From UBA6345 sp045577635 (GTDB taxonomy: Bacteria > Bacillota > Clostridia > Christensenellales > UBA1242): DNA of 34,917 nt. The notes beneath the pieces are model-generated. The model was not told where the DNA came from and did not search any database. It saw only the letters and a program-made list of their open reading frames with translations. The stretch is taken from the NCBI GenBank assembly GCA_045577635.1, contig JAZNIS010000016.1:1-34917 (forward strand), written 5' to 3'. Below, piece after piece: positions 1-8,703 of this stretch. Positions within the stretch are counted from its first letter, which is position 1; each line of letters starts with the position of its first letter. Made by a program: the position numbers and the translations under genes.

Positions 1-4
1 AAAT

Positions 5-36
5 AAAAAAGAGTGGAAAAGTTCCACTCTTTTTTT
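5..36 (-). terminator. Rho-independent terminator of the lipoprotein pair
   Basis: An 8-bp perfect stem (11-18 pairing with 22-29, GAGTGGAA/TTCCACTC) has a 3-nt loop and is extended by A/T pairs. On the minus strand it ends in a T-run. It lies just after the stop of the lipoprotein gene at 58. A/T tracts on both sides mean it could also work on the plus strand. Confidence 0.85.
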
Positions 37-57
37 ATAGGTTTATTGTTTATGGTT

Positions 58-1794
58 TTATCCCATATATTTATCATATAAAATTTGTCCAGCAACTTTA
101 TCTGGGCTTGCAACACCTGTAATGTAAGGGTGTAAGTTTTCAATGTCCGCAACTTCATTAGCACCATATACTTCAATTGGAAGGGATTCTGCGATACAAG
201 TATCAACAACAGAAACAATTAAACGAGCATTATCAGCATAGAAGAACACACTATTTGTTTCTGATTTTAAAGCTTTTAATTCTGCAATTTGATCAGTTGT
301 AATAGTTTCAGTTGCATATCCTAATCTTGCTTTAGCATTTAATTGATTAATAGCTGTTAAAACATCAATATCAGAAGAAACCCAAGTAACTTTATTTAAC
401 ATTCCGCTTCTGAACACAGTTGTAACTAAACTTTCAATGTTTGCTTGTGTTGCACTGCTCTTAACTTGAATGTAAGGGTGAATTGCCATATATTTACATA
501 CTTTAATAAATTCTTCAAATGTAGGAATTTCTTCATCGGCATATGCAGCAGATTTCCAAGAACCAAAGTCAAATTCTTTAACTTGGGCAAGTGTCATTTC
601 TGAAATATTACCTGTTCCATCAGATGTTCTGTCAATTTCGTCATCGTGTAATAACACGGCAACTCCATCGCTAGTAAACGACACATCGCATGAAACCATA
701 TCAAATCCTTTTTCATGAGCTAATCTAACTGCAGAAAGTGTGTTTTCCGGAGCTTCGGCAGAATAACCCATAAGGGCAATTGAATTCATACCATAACTAT
801 TAACTTCGTCTGATTTATCAGGTGTAATATGAACTGTACCGGAATCAACTAAAATTGAACCATTAATTTCAAAATATTTTTCCCATTCTTGAGTTGTATA
901 TGTAATTGCTCCATCAGCTGGAGTTCTAAAGTTAATTCTTACATAAGAATCTCTTGATAGAGTTAAAGTTTTTGTGGTTGCATTAAATTGATGTCTTACT
1001 ATACTATTACCTGCATCAGCACCAAGGTTTAAGTCTCCTGATGGTTTTGTGCTAGAAATCCAGCCAGTATCTTCAGCCAAACCAGGTGAAGTAGTATAAG
1101 CAAAATGCTCACCATCAGCTGAAATAGAGAAACCATATTGATAGTTTACATCATCACCAACACACTTAAATGTTGTACCAGCTTTGAATTTATAAGGATA
1201 CCAAATAGATGTTCTCTTAGGAGTCATACCGTCAACAGCACCTAAAGCATTACCTTGTTTCTTTACATATTCATAATTAGAATAAGTTGCTGCATTATAT
1301 ACAAATTCTTGTTCAATTTCTGCATCATAAATACAAATATCAGTTTTTACACCATCAAGAATAATAAATCCTTCGCCATCAAAAGCAATGCTTGGTGTAT
1401 CACCTTTAATTTTGTGCCATGTATAAGCATTATAGTTTGTAGGTGCTGTTTCACTTGTTCCATTGTAAATACCAATGTATTCACCTGTTCCTGATGCTAA
1501 AATGTCTGCATCTTCATCAGGCATTTCATTTGCATATTTTACATGTGTAAAACTTGATGCTCCATTTGCTCCTTTTAGGCTGTCTAGCCATTCTTGCACT
1601 GTTCCAGTAAAACCATTTTCAACTGCAAGTTCGTAAGCACTTTTACCATTGTTTCCCGCATCACCTTTAGGGCCAGCCTCACCACAACCTGCAAGCATAA
1701 ATGGGCTAGCAACCATAACACCAGCAATAGCAAGTGTCATTAAACCTTTTTTACTTAAAACATTAAAAGGTTTTTTGTTTTTATCTTTTGCCAT
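58..1794 (-). CDS. Surface lipoprotein with collagen-like head and degenerate GDPD domain
   Basis: This 578-residue lipoprotein has a lysine-rich N-terminus, a hydrophobic stretch and a lipobox LAGC with Cys37 as the lipidation site. Residues 41-75 form the GPKGDAG / GKSAYELAVENGF...EWLDSLKG module common on Firmicutes surface proteins. A beta-rich middle (about 165-310) of unknown function follows, then a GDPD-type TIM barrel (about 335-578). Compared with its neighbour at 1843-3561, the catalytic residues are mostly gone. The HRG motif reads L341-M342-G, the metal-binding ExD is S368-C-D370, and the IEIK glutamate is Q443. Only the second histidine (H383-D384) remains. The fold-defining APENT, DG and RTSDGTGN segments are kept and the frame is open. 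This suggests a retained pseudoenzyme, perhaps a ligand-binding or decoy surface protein, rather than a decaying gene. The start has an upstream GGAG, and a terminator follows at once. It probably shares a transcript with the upstream paralogue, 48 bp away. Confidence 0.85.
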   Translation of the reverse strand: MAKDKNKKPFNVLSKKGLMTLAIAGVMVASPFMLAGCGEAGPKGDAGNNGKSAYELAVENGFTGTVQEWLDSLKGANGASSFTHVKYANEMPDEDADILASGTGEYIGIYNGTSETAPTNYNAYTWHKIKGDTPSIAFDGEGFIILDGVKTDICIYDAEIEQEFVYNAATYSNYEYVKKQGNALGAVDGMTPKRTSIWYPYKFKAGTTFKCVGDDVNYQYGFSISADGEHFAYTTSPGLAEDTGWISSTKPSGDLNLGADAGNSIVRHQFNATTKTLTLSRDSYVRINFRTPADGAITYTTQEWEKYFEINGSILVDSGTVHITPDKSDEVNSYGMNSIALMGYSAEAPENTLSAVRLAHEKGFDMVSCDVSFTSDGVAVLLHDDEIDRTSDGTGNISEMTLAQVKEFDFGSWKSAAYADEEIPTFEEFIKVCKYMAIHPYIQVKSSATQANIESLVTTVFRSGMLNKVTWVSSDIDVLTAINQLNAKARLGYATETITTDQIAELKALKSETNSVFFYADNARLIVSVVDTCIAESLPIEVYGANEVADIENLHPYITGVASPDKVAGQILYDKYMG

Positions 1795-1842
1795 AATATA
1801 TCTCCATTTTCCTTGATTTTATATCAATTTTTAATAATATTT

Positions 1843-3561
1843 TTAATTTTTATATTTGTCGTATAAAAGCTGACCAGCAATTTTATCGTTACTTGTAACA
1901 CCTGTAATGTAAGGATGTAGGTTTGTAATGGTGTCAACATTATCAACTGTGCAAACTTCAAGTGGAATTTTTTCTTCAATACATCGTTCAATAAGTGCTT
2001 CGGTTACTTTTGTGTTATCTGCACTAAAGAACACTTCGTTTTTACCGGTTCTTAAAGATTTTAGTTCAGTTATTTTAGCTTCAGTAATTGGTGCTGCTAA
2101 ATAGCCAAGTCTAGCAGTGTCATCCACATTTTTAACATATTGTATAGCACTAAACTCAAAAGAAATCCAAGTAACTCTATCTAACATACCGTATTTTTTT
2201 ACAGTAGCAACCAAACTTTCAACTTCCGCTTGTGAAGCACCGCTCTTAATTTCAATATATGGATGCATATCAATATATTTACATAATCTAATAAATTCTT
2301 CAAATGTAGGAATTTGTGTTCCAGCAAATTCAGTACCTTTCCAACTACCAAAGTCGTATTGTCTAACTTGGGCAAGTGTTAAATCCCTAATATTACCAGT
2401 TCCATCAGATGTTCTGTTAATTGTGTCATCGTGTAATAACACAGCAATTCCATCTTTAGTAAATGTAACATCACATTCTGCCATTGTAAAGCCCCGTTCT
2501 TTTGCAATTTTATATGCAATAAGTGTGTTTTCTGGAGCTTCGGTAGATGCACCTCTGTGTGCAACTGCATTCATACCATAATTGCCAACTTGAGTAGGAA
2601 TTTCGCCAGTTGTTACATTTATAATTTTATCATATTCTAAACAATACCCGGTAATTTCAATATAATTTTGCCAGTTAAAGTTAGCTATTGAAATAGCTGC
2701 ATCACTTGTTGTAGCAAAACCAATTCTTACATATGAATCTACGGCTAAAGTTAGGGTTTTTGTTGTTGCATCGTATGGGTGTGCTACTGGGCCGCTGCCA
2801 TTGTTGTAATTACCCGTTGCTGAAGAACTATTAATCCAACCAGTATCTTCTGCAATATGAGGGTTTTTACTAGAATCAAAATTAACACCATCACGAGAGA
2901 TAAGTAAACCCATTTTGTATTTGGTATCATCGCCTACACATTTAAATTGTGTGCCCGCTTTAAATTTGTAATCAAACCAAAGTGAAATCCTTGTAGAGCT
3001 AGAAGCACCTAAAGCATTTGCTTGTTTAAATTCGTATTTATAACTAGCATAGGTTGTTGAATTTAAATTGAAAGGAAAAGAAACCTCGGTAGGATACAAA
3101 CAAACATCTGTTTTTACTCCATCAACAACAATGTATCCATTTTTATCGTAGGTTATTTCAGGATTTTCACCCTTAATTTTATACCAACTATAAGCAGTAT
3201 AGTTAGTAGGTGCTATTACACTTGGACCAGCATAAATACCAATGTAATCGCCCGTTCCACTCGCTAAAATATCTGAATCTTCATCAGGCATTGAATCAGC
3301 ATATTTTATGTGTGTGTAGCTAGAAGTACCGTTAGTACCTTTTAGGCTATCTAACCATTCGGCTTCGGTACCAGTAAATCCATTTTCTACTGCAAGTTCG
3401 TATGCACTTTTACCGTTGTTTCCTGCATCACCTTTAGGACCTGCTTCACCACAACCTGCAAGCATAAATGGACTAGCAACCATAACACTAGCAAGTGCAA
3501 GTGTTGCAAAACCTTTTTTGCTTAAAACATTAAAAGGTTTTTTGTTTTTATCTTTTGCCAT
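1843..3561 (-). CDS. Surface lipoprotein glycerophosphodiester phosphodiesterase
   Basis: This 572-residue lipoprotein has the same head as its downstream paralogue: lipobox LAGC with Cys37, then the GPKGDAGNNGKSAYELAVENGF module to about residue 75. A middle beta-rich domain (about 160-315) leads to a GDPD catalytic domain (about 328-572). The expected active-site residues are all visible: H335-R336-G, E362-C-D364 (metal), H377-D378 and E437-I-K439. GDPD enzymes cleave glycerophosphodiesters to glycerol-3-phosphate and an alcohol. On the outer face of a Gram-positive cell the substrate could be deacylated phospholipid or a teichoic-acid-like polymer, which is inference. The ribosome site is GGGAG before ATG 3561. 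A strong promoter with a G8 run in its spacer lies just upstream. The C-terminal motif reads TGVTSND rather than the usual D-G-I-I-T-D, a small divergence from typical GDPDs. Confidence 0.88.
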   Translation of the reverse strand: MAKDKNKKPFNVLSKKGFATLALASVMVASPFMLAGCGEAGPKGDAGNNGKSAYELAVENGFTGTEAEWLDSLKGTNGTSSYTHIKYADSMPDEDSDILASGTGDYIGIYAGPSVIAPTNYTAYSWYKIKGENPEITYDKNGYIVVDGVKTDVCLYPTEVSFPFNLNSTTYASYKYEFKQANALGASSSTRISLWFDYKFKAGTQFKCVGDDTKYKMGLLISRDGVNFDSSKNPHIAEDTGWINSSSATGNYNNGSGPVAHPYDATTKTLTLAVDSYVRIGFATTSDAAISIANFNWQNYIEITGYCLEYDKIINVTTGEIPTQVGNYGMNAVAHRGASTEAPENTLIAYKIAKERGFTMAECDVTFTKDGIAVLLHDDTINRTSDGTGNIRDLTLAQVRQYDFGSWKGTEFAGTQIPTFEEFIRLCKYIDMHPYIEIKSGASQAEVESLVATVKKYGMLDRVTWISFEFSAIQYVKNVDDTARLGYLAAPITEAKITELKSLRTGKNEVFFSADNTKVTEALIERCIEEKIPLEVCTVDNVDTITNLHPYITGVTSNDKIAGQLLYDKYKN

Positions 3562-3616
3562 TTTATTCTCCCTATTTTTTATTTGATTAAAACTAATGTT
3601 TTAACACCTTAACCTA

Positions 3617-3645
3617 ATACTACCCCCCCCGGCAACTTTTGTCAA
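3617..3645 (-). promoter_or_regulatory. Promoter of the lipoprotein pair with G8 spacer tract
   Basis: On the minus strand a perfect TTGACA (3640-3645) is followed by exactly 17 bp and TAGTAT (3617-3622). The spacer contains eight consecutive G (3623-3630 as C on the plus strand), which is unusual in DNA of about 30% GC. The start codon is at 3561, giving a leader of roughly 50 nt. Gain or loss of one G would move the spacing off 17 bp, so this is a candidate slipped-strand, phase-variable promoter. Confidence 0.75.
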
Positions 3646-3663
3646 ACTTATTTATATATATAA

Positions 3664-3697
3664 ATAAAAAAAGAGGCATTTTTAGTTTGCCCCTTTT
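3664..3697 (-). terminator. Terminator overlapping the end of ftsW
   Basis: On the minus strand the stem AAAGGGGCA/TGCCTCTTT (3688-3696 with 3670-3678) contains one G-T wobble and is followed by seven T. The 5' arm is formed by the last codons of ftsW (Lys-Gly-Ala-Asn). It closes the dcw transcript before the lipoprotein promoter. Confidence 0.85.
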
Positions 3698-4848
3698 AAA
3701 ACTTTTTTATTTTGTTTAACTTTTAAATTTTTAAAAACATTAACTCTATTTAAGTTTTGTTCTTCCCCTTTTGAAATGTTAAGTAATATGCCAACTGCAC
3801 CCATAAACACCATTAAACTAGTGCCACCTGCACTCATAAACGGAAGTGGTATTCCTGTTGGCGGAATGCTACCTGTTACAACTGCAATATTAATTAACAA
3901 CTGAACAGCAATAATGCTAGTTATTCCAGCAGCCATATAACAACCTAATCTATCACAAGCCCTTAATGATATTTTAATTCCTTTCCAAATTACAACAGCA
4001 TAAATTAAAATAATTAAAACAGTTCCAACAAAACCAAACTCTTCACCAATTATGCTAAATATAAAATCGGATTCACTAAAAGGAAGAAATAAATATTTTT
4101 GCCTTGAATTGAATAATCCAACACCAAACAAGCCCCCACTACCCAAAGCATATAAACTTTGAATTAATTGAAAACCTTCTTCTTTTGGGCTTGCCCATGG
4201 GTCAATAAAAGCCATTAATCTTTGTAACCTATATGGTTCAATAATTATTAAAACAGGTACAATTAATATGGCAGGAATTAATAAAAGTAAAAAATGTTTT
4301 GCTCTAATTCCACCAACAACAAGCATAATAAGCATTACCATTCCAACACACAAAGTAACACTTAAATTAGGTTCTAACAAAATTAACAAACAAATTGTTC
4401 CACCCACAGCCAAAATGGGAATTATTCCTAAAATTGTTTTTATTTTTTTAAAGTTTTTAGATAAATAACAAGCAGTAAAAATAACAAAACCAAACTTTGC
4501 AATTTCGCTACTTTGCAAACTAATTCCGGCAATTGTTATCCATCTATTAGCACCGTAGTTGTTTTTACCAAGCCCCGGAATAAAAACCAGCAAAAGTAAC
4601 ACAACGGAAACAACTATAACAACCCATTTTAATTTTAAAAAATTATGATAATTAAAATTTATAAAAAACATCATAACCAAAAAACCAGCAAAAACACCAA
4701 ACAATTGTTTTTTAACAAAATAAAAACTATCGTTATAGTTATTTAATGCCGAATAACTTGATGCCGAATAAATAAACAAAACACCCAACGAAATAAGCAA
4801 GAAAACACAAGTAATTAAAACACAATTCTTTTTAAAAACTTTTAGCAT
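3682..4848 (-). CDS. ftsW: FtsW/SpoVE-type SEDS peptidoglycan glycosyltransferase
   Basis: This 388-residue polytopic membrane protein belongs to the SEDS family (FtsW/RodA/SpoVE). It has about ten hydrophobic segments and typical motifs: the N-terminal IYSASSYSA, GANRWI, FGFVGT and PPTGIPLPFMSAGGTSL near the C-terminus. SEDS proteins polymerise lipid II into glycan strands together with a class B PBP, and the partner here is likely the SpoVD-like protein of the same cluster. Its ATG overlaps the end of murD by 7 bp, so translation is probably coupled. It is the last gene of the dcw transcript; murG, which usually follows, is absent. Position and motifs favour FtsW or SpoVE over RodA, but sequence alone does not separate the first two. 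Confidence 0.93.
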   Translation of the reverse strand: MLKVFKKNCVLITCVFLLISLGVLFIYSASSYSALNNYNDSFYFVKKQLFGVFAGFLVMMFFINFNYHNFLKLKWVVIVVSVVLLLLVFIPGLGKNNYGANRWITIAGISLQSSEIAKFGFVIFTACYLSKNFKKIKTILGIIPILAVGGTICLLILLEPNLSVTLCVGMVMLIMLVVGGIRAKHFLLLLIPAILIVPVLIIIEPYRLQRLMAFIDPWASPKEEGFQLIQSLYALGSGGLFGVGLFNSRQKYLFLPFSESDFIFSIIGEEFGFVGTVLIILIYAVVIWKGIKISLRACDRLGCYMAAGITSIIAVQLLINIAVVTGSIPPTGIPLPFMSAGGTSLMVFMGAVGILLNISKGEEQNLNRVNVFKNLKVKQNKKVLKGAN

Positions 4849-6152
4849 ACTTCACCACAATTTTCACCATAATTAACAATTTTAATTTCATTTACAAGTG
4901 TTTTAAATAAATTTCCCCTTTCAGCATAACTATTAAACTCATCAAAACTAGCACATGCTGGTGAAAGCAACACCACCCCACCCGATTTTGTTTGTTTAAC
5001 AGCAGTTAAAAATGCTGTTTTTAAATTTAAACACTGCACAGTGTTTATTTTTTGTTTTGCTGCTTTAAAAATCTTTTTTCGGCAATTACCAAAAGCAACT
5101 ATTTTAGTTACATTGTTAGGCAGTTTATTAATTAAACTTTCAAAGTCAAAATTTTTATTACTTCCACCAAGCATTAAAGTTATGTTTTGCTTGCTGTTCA
5201 ACCTAGAAACTGCACCCAATGTTGCATGTGGGTTTGTTGCTTTGCTATCATTATAAAATTCTACATTATTAACCTTATCAATAAACTCTAACCTATGGTT
5301 TAAACCTTTAAAACTGTTTATACCATCAATAATTTTACTATTTTCAACACCAACAAGTTTTAATACCGAAACAACAGCTAAAATATTTGTTAAATATGTA
5401 GAATGCTTTAAATCTTTAACATTGCAAACCCTTTCGCCGTTAAATAAAATGTAATCTTTATTAAGTTCGCAATTATCGTTTAAAACAATCTTTTTTGTTG
5501 CTGTATTTTTTAACCCATTTAAAATTTCTGGTTCATTATTAATTACAGCATAGTTTTCACTATTGCAATTTTTAAACAAACTAATTTTTAAATTAACATA
5601 GTTTTCATAAGTTTTATGTCTATCTAAATGGTCGCAATCAATGTTTAACAAAACTCCTATTTGTGGTTTAAATTTATAGGTTGCTTCCAACTGAAACGAA
5701 CTAACTTCACATATTACATAATCTAATTTTTCATAGTTACCCACTTCGCTTAACGGTTCACCAACATTACCTAATGCTTTAACAGATAAACCCGAATTAT
5801 TTAAACAATGTTCCAGCATTTTAGTTACTGTTGTTTTGCCATTTGTTCCTGTTACTGCAATTATTGGATATGGGCAAATTAAATAACCAAATTCCAATTC
5901 CGAAATAACCCTAACACCTTCATTTTCAGCAAATTTAATAATTTTATTAAAAATTGAAACTGCTGGCGAAATTACAATTAAATCAAACTTTTTAACATCT
6001 GATTTTTTTAATTGAAACAAATATTTTCCACCACCCAATCGCATATTATCATCATAAATTTTGTAATTAACATCTTTTTCAATTAAAACCCTTTCAACTG
6101 CTTTACCAGATGCAGCATAACCATAAATTAAAACATTTTTATATTTAAACAT
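4842..6152 (-). CDS. murD: UDP-N-acetylmuramoyl-L-alanine--D-glutamate ligase MurD
   Basis: This 436-residue Mur ligase adds D-glutamate to UDP-MurNAc-L-Ala in the cytoplasm. It has the N-terminal UDP-binding fold (about 1-95), an ATP P-loop TGTNGKTT at 101-108, and the central motif CEVSSFQLE with the NIDCDHLDRH metal/ATP region. The C-terminal domain has NDSKATN and ends in LSPACASFDEFNSYAERG, which is diagnostic for MurD among Mur ligases. The ribosome site AAGGAG lies 7 nt before ATG 6152. It sits 11 bp after mraY and overlaps ftsW by 7 bp. Length is normal for the family. Confidence 0.96.
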   Translation of the reverse strand: MFKYKNVLIYGYAASGKAVERVLIEKDVNYKIYDDNMRLGGGKYLFQLKKSDVKKFDLIVISPAVSIFNKIIKFAENEGVRVISELEFGYLICPYPIIAVTGTNGKTTVTKMLEHCLNNSGLSVKALGNVGEPLSEVGNYEKLDYVICEVSSFQLEATYKFKPQIGVLLNIDCDHLDRHKTYENYVNLKISLFKNCNSENYAVINNEPEILNGLKNTATKKIVLNDNCELNKDYILFNGERVCNVKDLKHSTYLTNILAVVSVLKLVGVENSKIIDGINSFKGLNHRLEFIDKVNNVEFYNDSKATNPHATLGAVSRLNSKQNITLMLGGSNKNFDFESLINKLPNNVTKIVAFGNCRKKIFKAAKQKINTVQCLNLKTAFLTAVKQTKSGGVVLLSPACASFDEFNSYAERGNLFKTLVNEIKIVNYGENCGEVC

Positions 6153-6163
6153 AACCTAGCTCC

Positions 6164-7165
6164 TTACACACCAAAAGCAATAGCACTAATACATAAAATT
6201 AGTGTTATTACTATATATATGGTTACAATTTTAGTTTCATAACTTCCCTTTTTCTCAAAATGATGATGCAAGGGTGCCATTAAAAAAATTCGTTTTTTGG
6301 TTGCCTTAAAATAAACAACTTGCAAAATTACACTTACTGCCGATAAAACAAACATTAATCCTAAAACAGGAATTAACAAATACATTTTTGTTACCGAACA
6401 AATTGCTGCAATAAACCCACCCAAGGCAAGAGAACCTGTGTCGCCCATAAAAACTTTTGCAGGGTGCGAATTAAAACATAAAAATGCCAAAACAATTCCA
6501 GCAACTGCACCAACTAAACACATAACATTTTTTAATTCTGCTATAAGCATTGGGTTTTCACCCAAATATTCTAAACCTGAAATATAATTATTTAAAATAA
6601 CTATAAATCCAATAAAAAACACAAAACTAACACCACCAGCCAAACCATCTAAACCATCGGTTAAATTTACAGCATTTGTTGTTGCAATAAAAACAAATAT
6701 TACAAACGGAACAATAAACCAACCTAAATCTAATTCAAAATTAGAAAATGGTAATAATAAAACCTTTCCACCAACCAAACCACCAACATAAATAAACAAA
6801 GCCACTAAAACAGCTATGCCAACCTGTCCAACAATTTTTTGATAAGGTTTTAAACCCAAATTATTTTTAAATCTAACTTTAATAAAATCATCTAAAAATC
6901 CAAGCAAACCATAAGCTACCAAACAAGCTAAACAAACTAGTGCCAAATAATTATGATTAGCATAAAAAATAAAAAAACAAATCACTGAACTAAATAAAAA
7001 TATTATGCCACCCATTGTTGGAGTTCCAGATTTATTTGAATGTGCTTCAACATAATTCAAAATTGGTTGCGAACCTTTTAGTTTGTTTATAAGTTTAATA
7101 ACAACAGGTAACAAAACAACCGAAATAAAAAATCCAACTAAAAAACTATATAATGTTCTCGTCAA
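6164..7165 (-). CDS. mraY: Phospho-MurNAc-pentapeptide transferase MraY
   Basis: This integral membrane enzyme moves phospho-MurNAc-pentapeptide onto undecaprenyl phosphate, making lipid I. The motifs GTPTMGG, FLDDFIK, NAVNLTDGLDGLA, NSHPAKVFMGDTGSLALGG and MAPLHHHFEKKG include the catalytic aspartates and the HHH loop. An in-frame ATG exists at 7219 but lies deep inside murE without a ribosome site. I chose the TTG at 7163-7165 because AAAGGAG ends 6 nt before it. This gives 333 residues, starting TRTLYSFLVG after the initiator, with a 20-bp overlap with murE. About ten transmembrane segments are visible. In many Firmicutes murF lies between murE and mraY; here it does not. Confidence 0.95.
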   Translation of the reverse strand: MTRTLYSFLVGFFISVVLLPVVIKLINKLKGSQPILNYVEAHSNKSGTPTMGGIIFLFSSVICFFIFYANHNYLALVCLACLVAYGLLGFLDDFIKVRFKNNLGLKPYQKIVGQVGIAVLVALFIYVGGLVGGKVLLLPFSNFELDLGWFIVPFVIFVFIATTNAVNLTDGLDGLAGGVSFVFFIGFIVILNNYISGLEYLGENPMLIAELKNVMCLVGAVAGIVLAFLCFNSHPAKVFMGDTGSLALGGFIAAICSVTKMYLLIPVLGLMFVLSAVSVILQVVYFKATKKRIFLMAPLHHHFEKKGSYETKIVTIYIVITLILCISAIAFGV

Positions 7166-8618
7166 TTCTATCTCCTTTTTTAACCGAATAAAATTCCTTA
7201 ATACAATTTTCAACTTCATCTAAATCGGAATAAGCAATTAACTCACCATTAATTAGGTTTGTAGTTTCACACCCTTTACCCAACAAAACCAAAGTTTCAT
7301 TTTCCTTCAAATTCATAAACGAATTTCTAACTGCAACCTTCCTATCAAACTCTAACTTATAAGGAACAGAAACACCTTTAACCACATCATCACAAATATC
7401 AGTAAAATTTGTAAAATTAGGATTGTCGGTTGTTAAAACAATTTCGTTAGAATATTTACTAGCAACCCTTCCCATATTAATTCTTTTTTCCGTATCACTA
7501 TATCCAACACAACCAAACACAACAATAATTTTACCACTTCTAAATTGTTTAAGTTCAGAAAGCACTTTTTCAAAACCATCGGGTGTGTGAGCAAAATCAA
7601 CAACAACTAATTTGTTTAAATCTAAATAAAATTTATTAAACCTACCAGGTATTAATTTTGTTTTTTCAATGGCAGTTTTAATGTTGTTTACACTAACTCC
7701 TAAACAGTGTGCACTAGTAATTGCAGCCATTAAATTATATACATTATAAAGCCCACTTAAACTGCTTTTAATTTGTATAATTTCATCCATAACATTAACA
7801 TAAAAATTAAGTCCAGAAATGCTATTTGAAATGTTTAAAGCAAAGGTGTCGGACGGAAAAGATAAACCATAAGAAATTGTTTGAACATCACCCTTTAAAA
7901 GTTTAATTCCATAACTGTCATCAACATTAGTAATTGCAAGTTTTGTGTTAGCAGAATTAATGAAATTTAATTTAGTGTTTGCATATTGTTCCATTGTTAA
8001 AAAATAATCTAAATGCTCTTCAGTTAAGTTTGTAAAAATTATTTGTTCAGCTTTAATTCCATATAGTTTATTTAGCTTAATTGCATGAGCACTAACTTCC
8101 ATTACAACATGTGTAACATTTAAAATTTTTAACTGCTCAAACCAAAAATGCAAATCAGTTGGATCAGGAGTTGTTAACCCGTAATACAATTGTTTGTTGT
8201 CATAAAATATACCATTAGTGCCAAATAATGCACAATTAATGTTATTATGTTTTAAAATGTTGTAAATTAAATAACTTGTTGTGGTTTTACCATTTGTGCC
8301 TGTAACCATTATAACTTTTAAACTATCAACAGCATTATTATAAAAATTTTTACATATTTGGCTTAATGCAATTCGGCTGTTTTTAACCACAACACAAGGC
8401 AATTCAACATTTAAATTATCTTCCGAAACAATGCACACAGCACCATTTAAAATTGCTTCCTGAACATAATTATTTCCATTGGTTTTACCTTTTAAACAAA
8501 CAAAAACATCACCCCTTTTTACTTGTTTAGAATTAAAGGAAACACCTGTAATTTCAAGCGAAAAATCACAACACTGTTTAGTTTGTTCAACACCTTTTAA
8601 AACACTTGATAGTTGCAT
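7146..8618 (-). CDS. murE: UDP-MurNAc-tripeptide synthetase MurE with atypical specificity motif
   Basis: This 490-residue Mur ligase adds the third amino acid of the stem peptide. It has the N-terminal UDP-binding domain (DVFVCLKGKTNGNNYV), P-loop TGTNGKTTT at 106-114, TTPDPTDLH, MEVSAHA, a likely carbamoylated Lys216 and DFAHTPDGFEKVL around His344. Enzymes adding meso-diaminopimelate carry DNPR, whose Arg contacts the amino acid. Here residues 398-401 read DNPN. The usual GKGHE is GKGCE (447-451). This argues against a standard diaminopimelate enzyme and leaves L-lysine, L-ornithine or another residue open. The ribosome site is AGGTGG before ATG 8618. A hairpin and a palindrome separate the gene from spoVD, so it may have its own transcription start. 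Confidence 0.93.
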   Translation of the reverse strand: MQLSSVLKGVEQTKQCCDFSLEITGVSFNSKQVKRGDVFVCLKGKTNGNNYVQEAILNGAVCIVSEDNLNVELPCVVVKNSRIALSQICKNFYNNAVDSLKVIMVTGTNGKTTTSYLIYNILKHNNINCALFGTNGIFYDNKQLYYGLTTPDPTDLHFWFEQLKILNVTHVVMEVSAHAIKLNKLYGIKAEQIIFTNLTEEHLDYFLTMEQYANTKLNFINSANTKLAITNVDDSYGIKLLKGDVQTISYGLSFPSDTFALNISNSISGLNFYVNVMDEIIQIKSSLSGLYNVYNLMAAITSAHCLGVSVNNIKTAIEKTKLIPGRFNKFYLDLNKLVVVDFAHTPDGFEKVLSELKQFRSGKIIVVFGCVGYSDTEKRINMGRVASKYSNEIVLTTDNPNFTNFTDICDDVVKGVSVPYKLEFDRKVAVRNSFMNLKENETLVLLGKGCETTNLINGELIAYSDLDEVENCIKEFYSVKKGDRIDENII

Positions 8619-8652
8619 ATTTAAACCACCTATAAATTTAATTTTTTATATG

Positions 8653-8667
8653 TTAATACGGTATTAA
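8653..8667. promoter_or_regulatory. 15-bp palindrome in the murE leader
   Basis: A perfect dyad, TTAATAC-G-GTATTAA, lies 35-49 bp before the murE start. It could be an operator for an unidentified regulator, or a chance AT-rich palindrome. No partner copy was seen elsewhere in the window. Confidence 0.3.
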
Positions 8668-8703
8668 ATTTAAGATGTTGGTTATTATAAAAAACGACAA
8701 AAA

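Noticed and set aside
2117..2581. Open frame of 154 codons on the plus strand inside the GDPD lipoprotein gene
   Set aside because: It is antisense to a well-supported coding region, has low-complexity hydrophobic content and no ribosome site or recognisable domain.
7166..7219. Upstream ATG start for mraY
   Set aside because: It lies well inside murE without a ribosome site; the TTG at 7165 has AAAGGAG at ideal spacing and gives a normal N-terminus.
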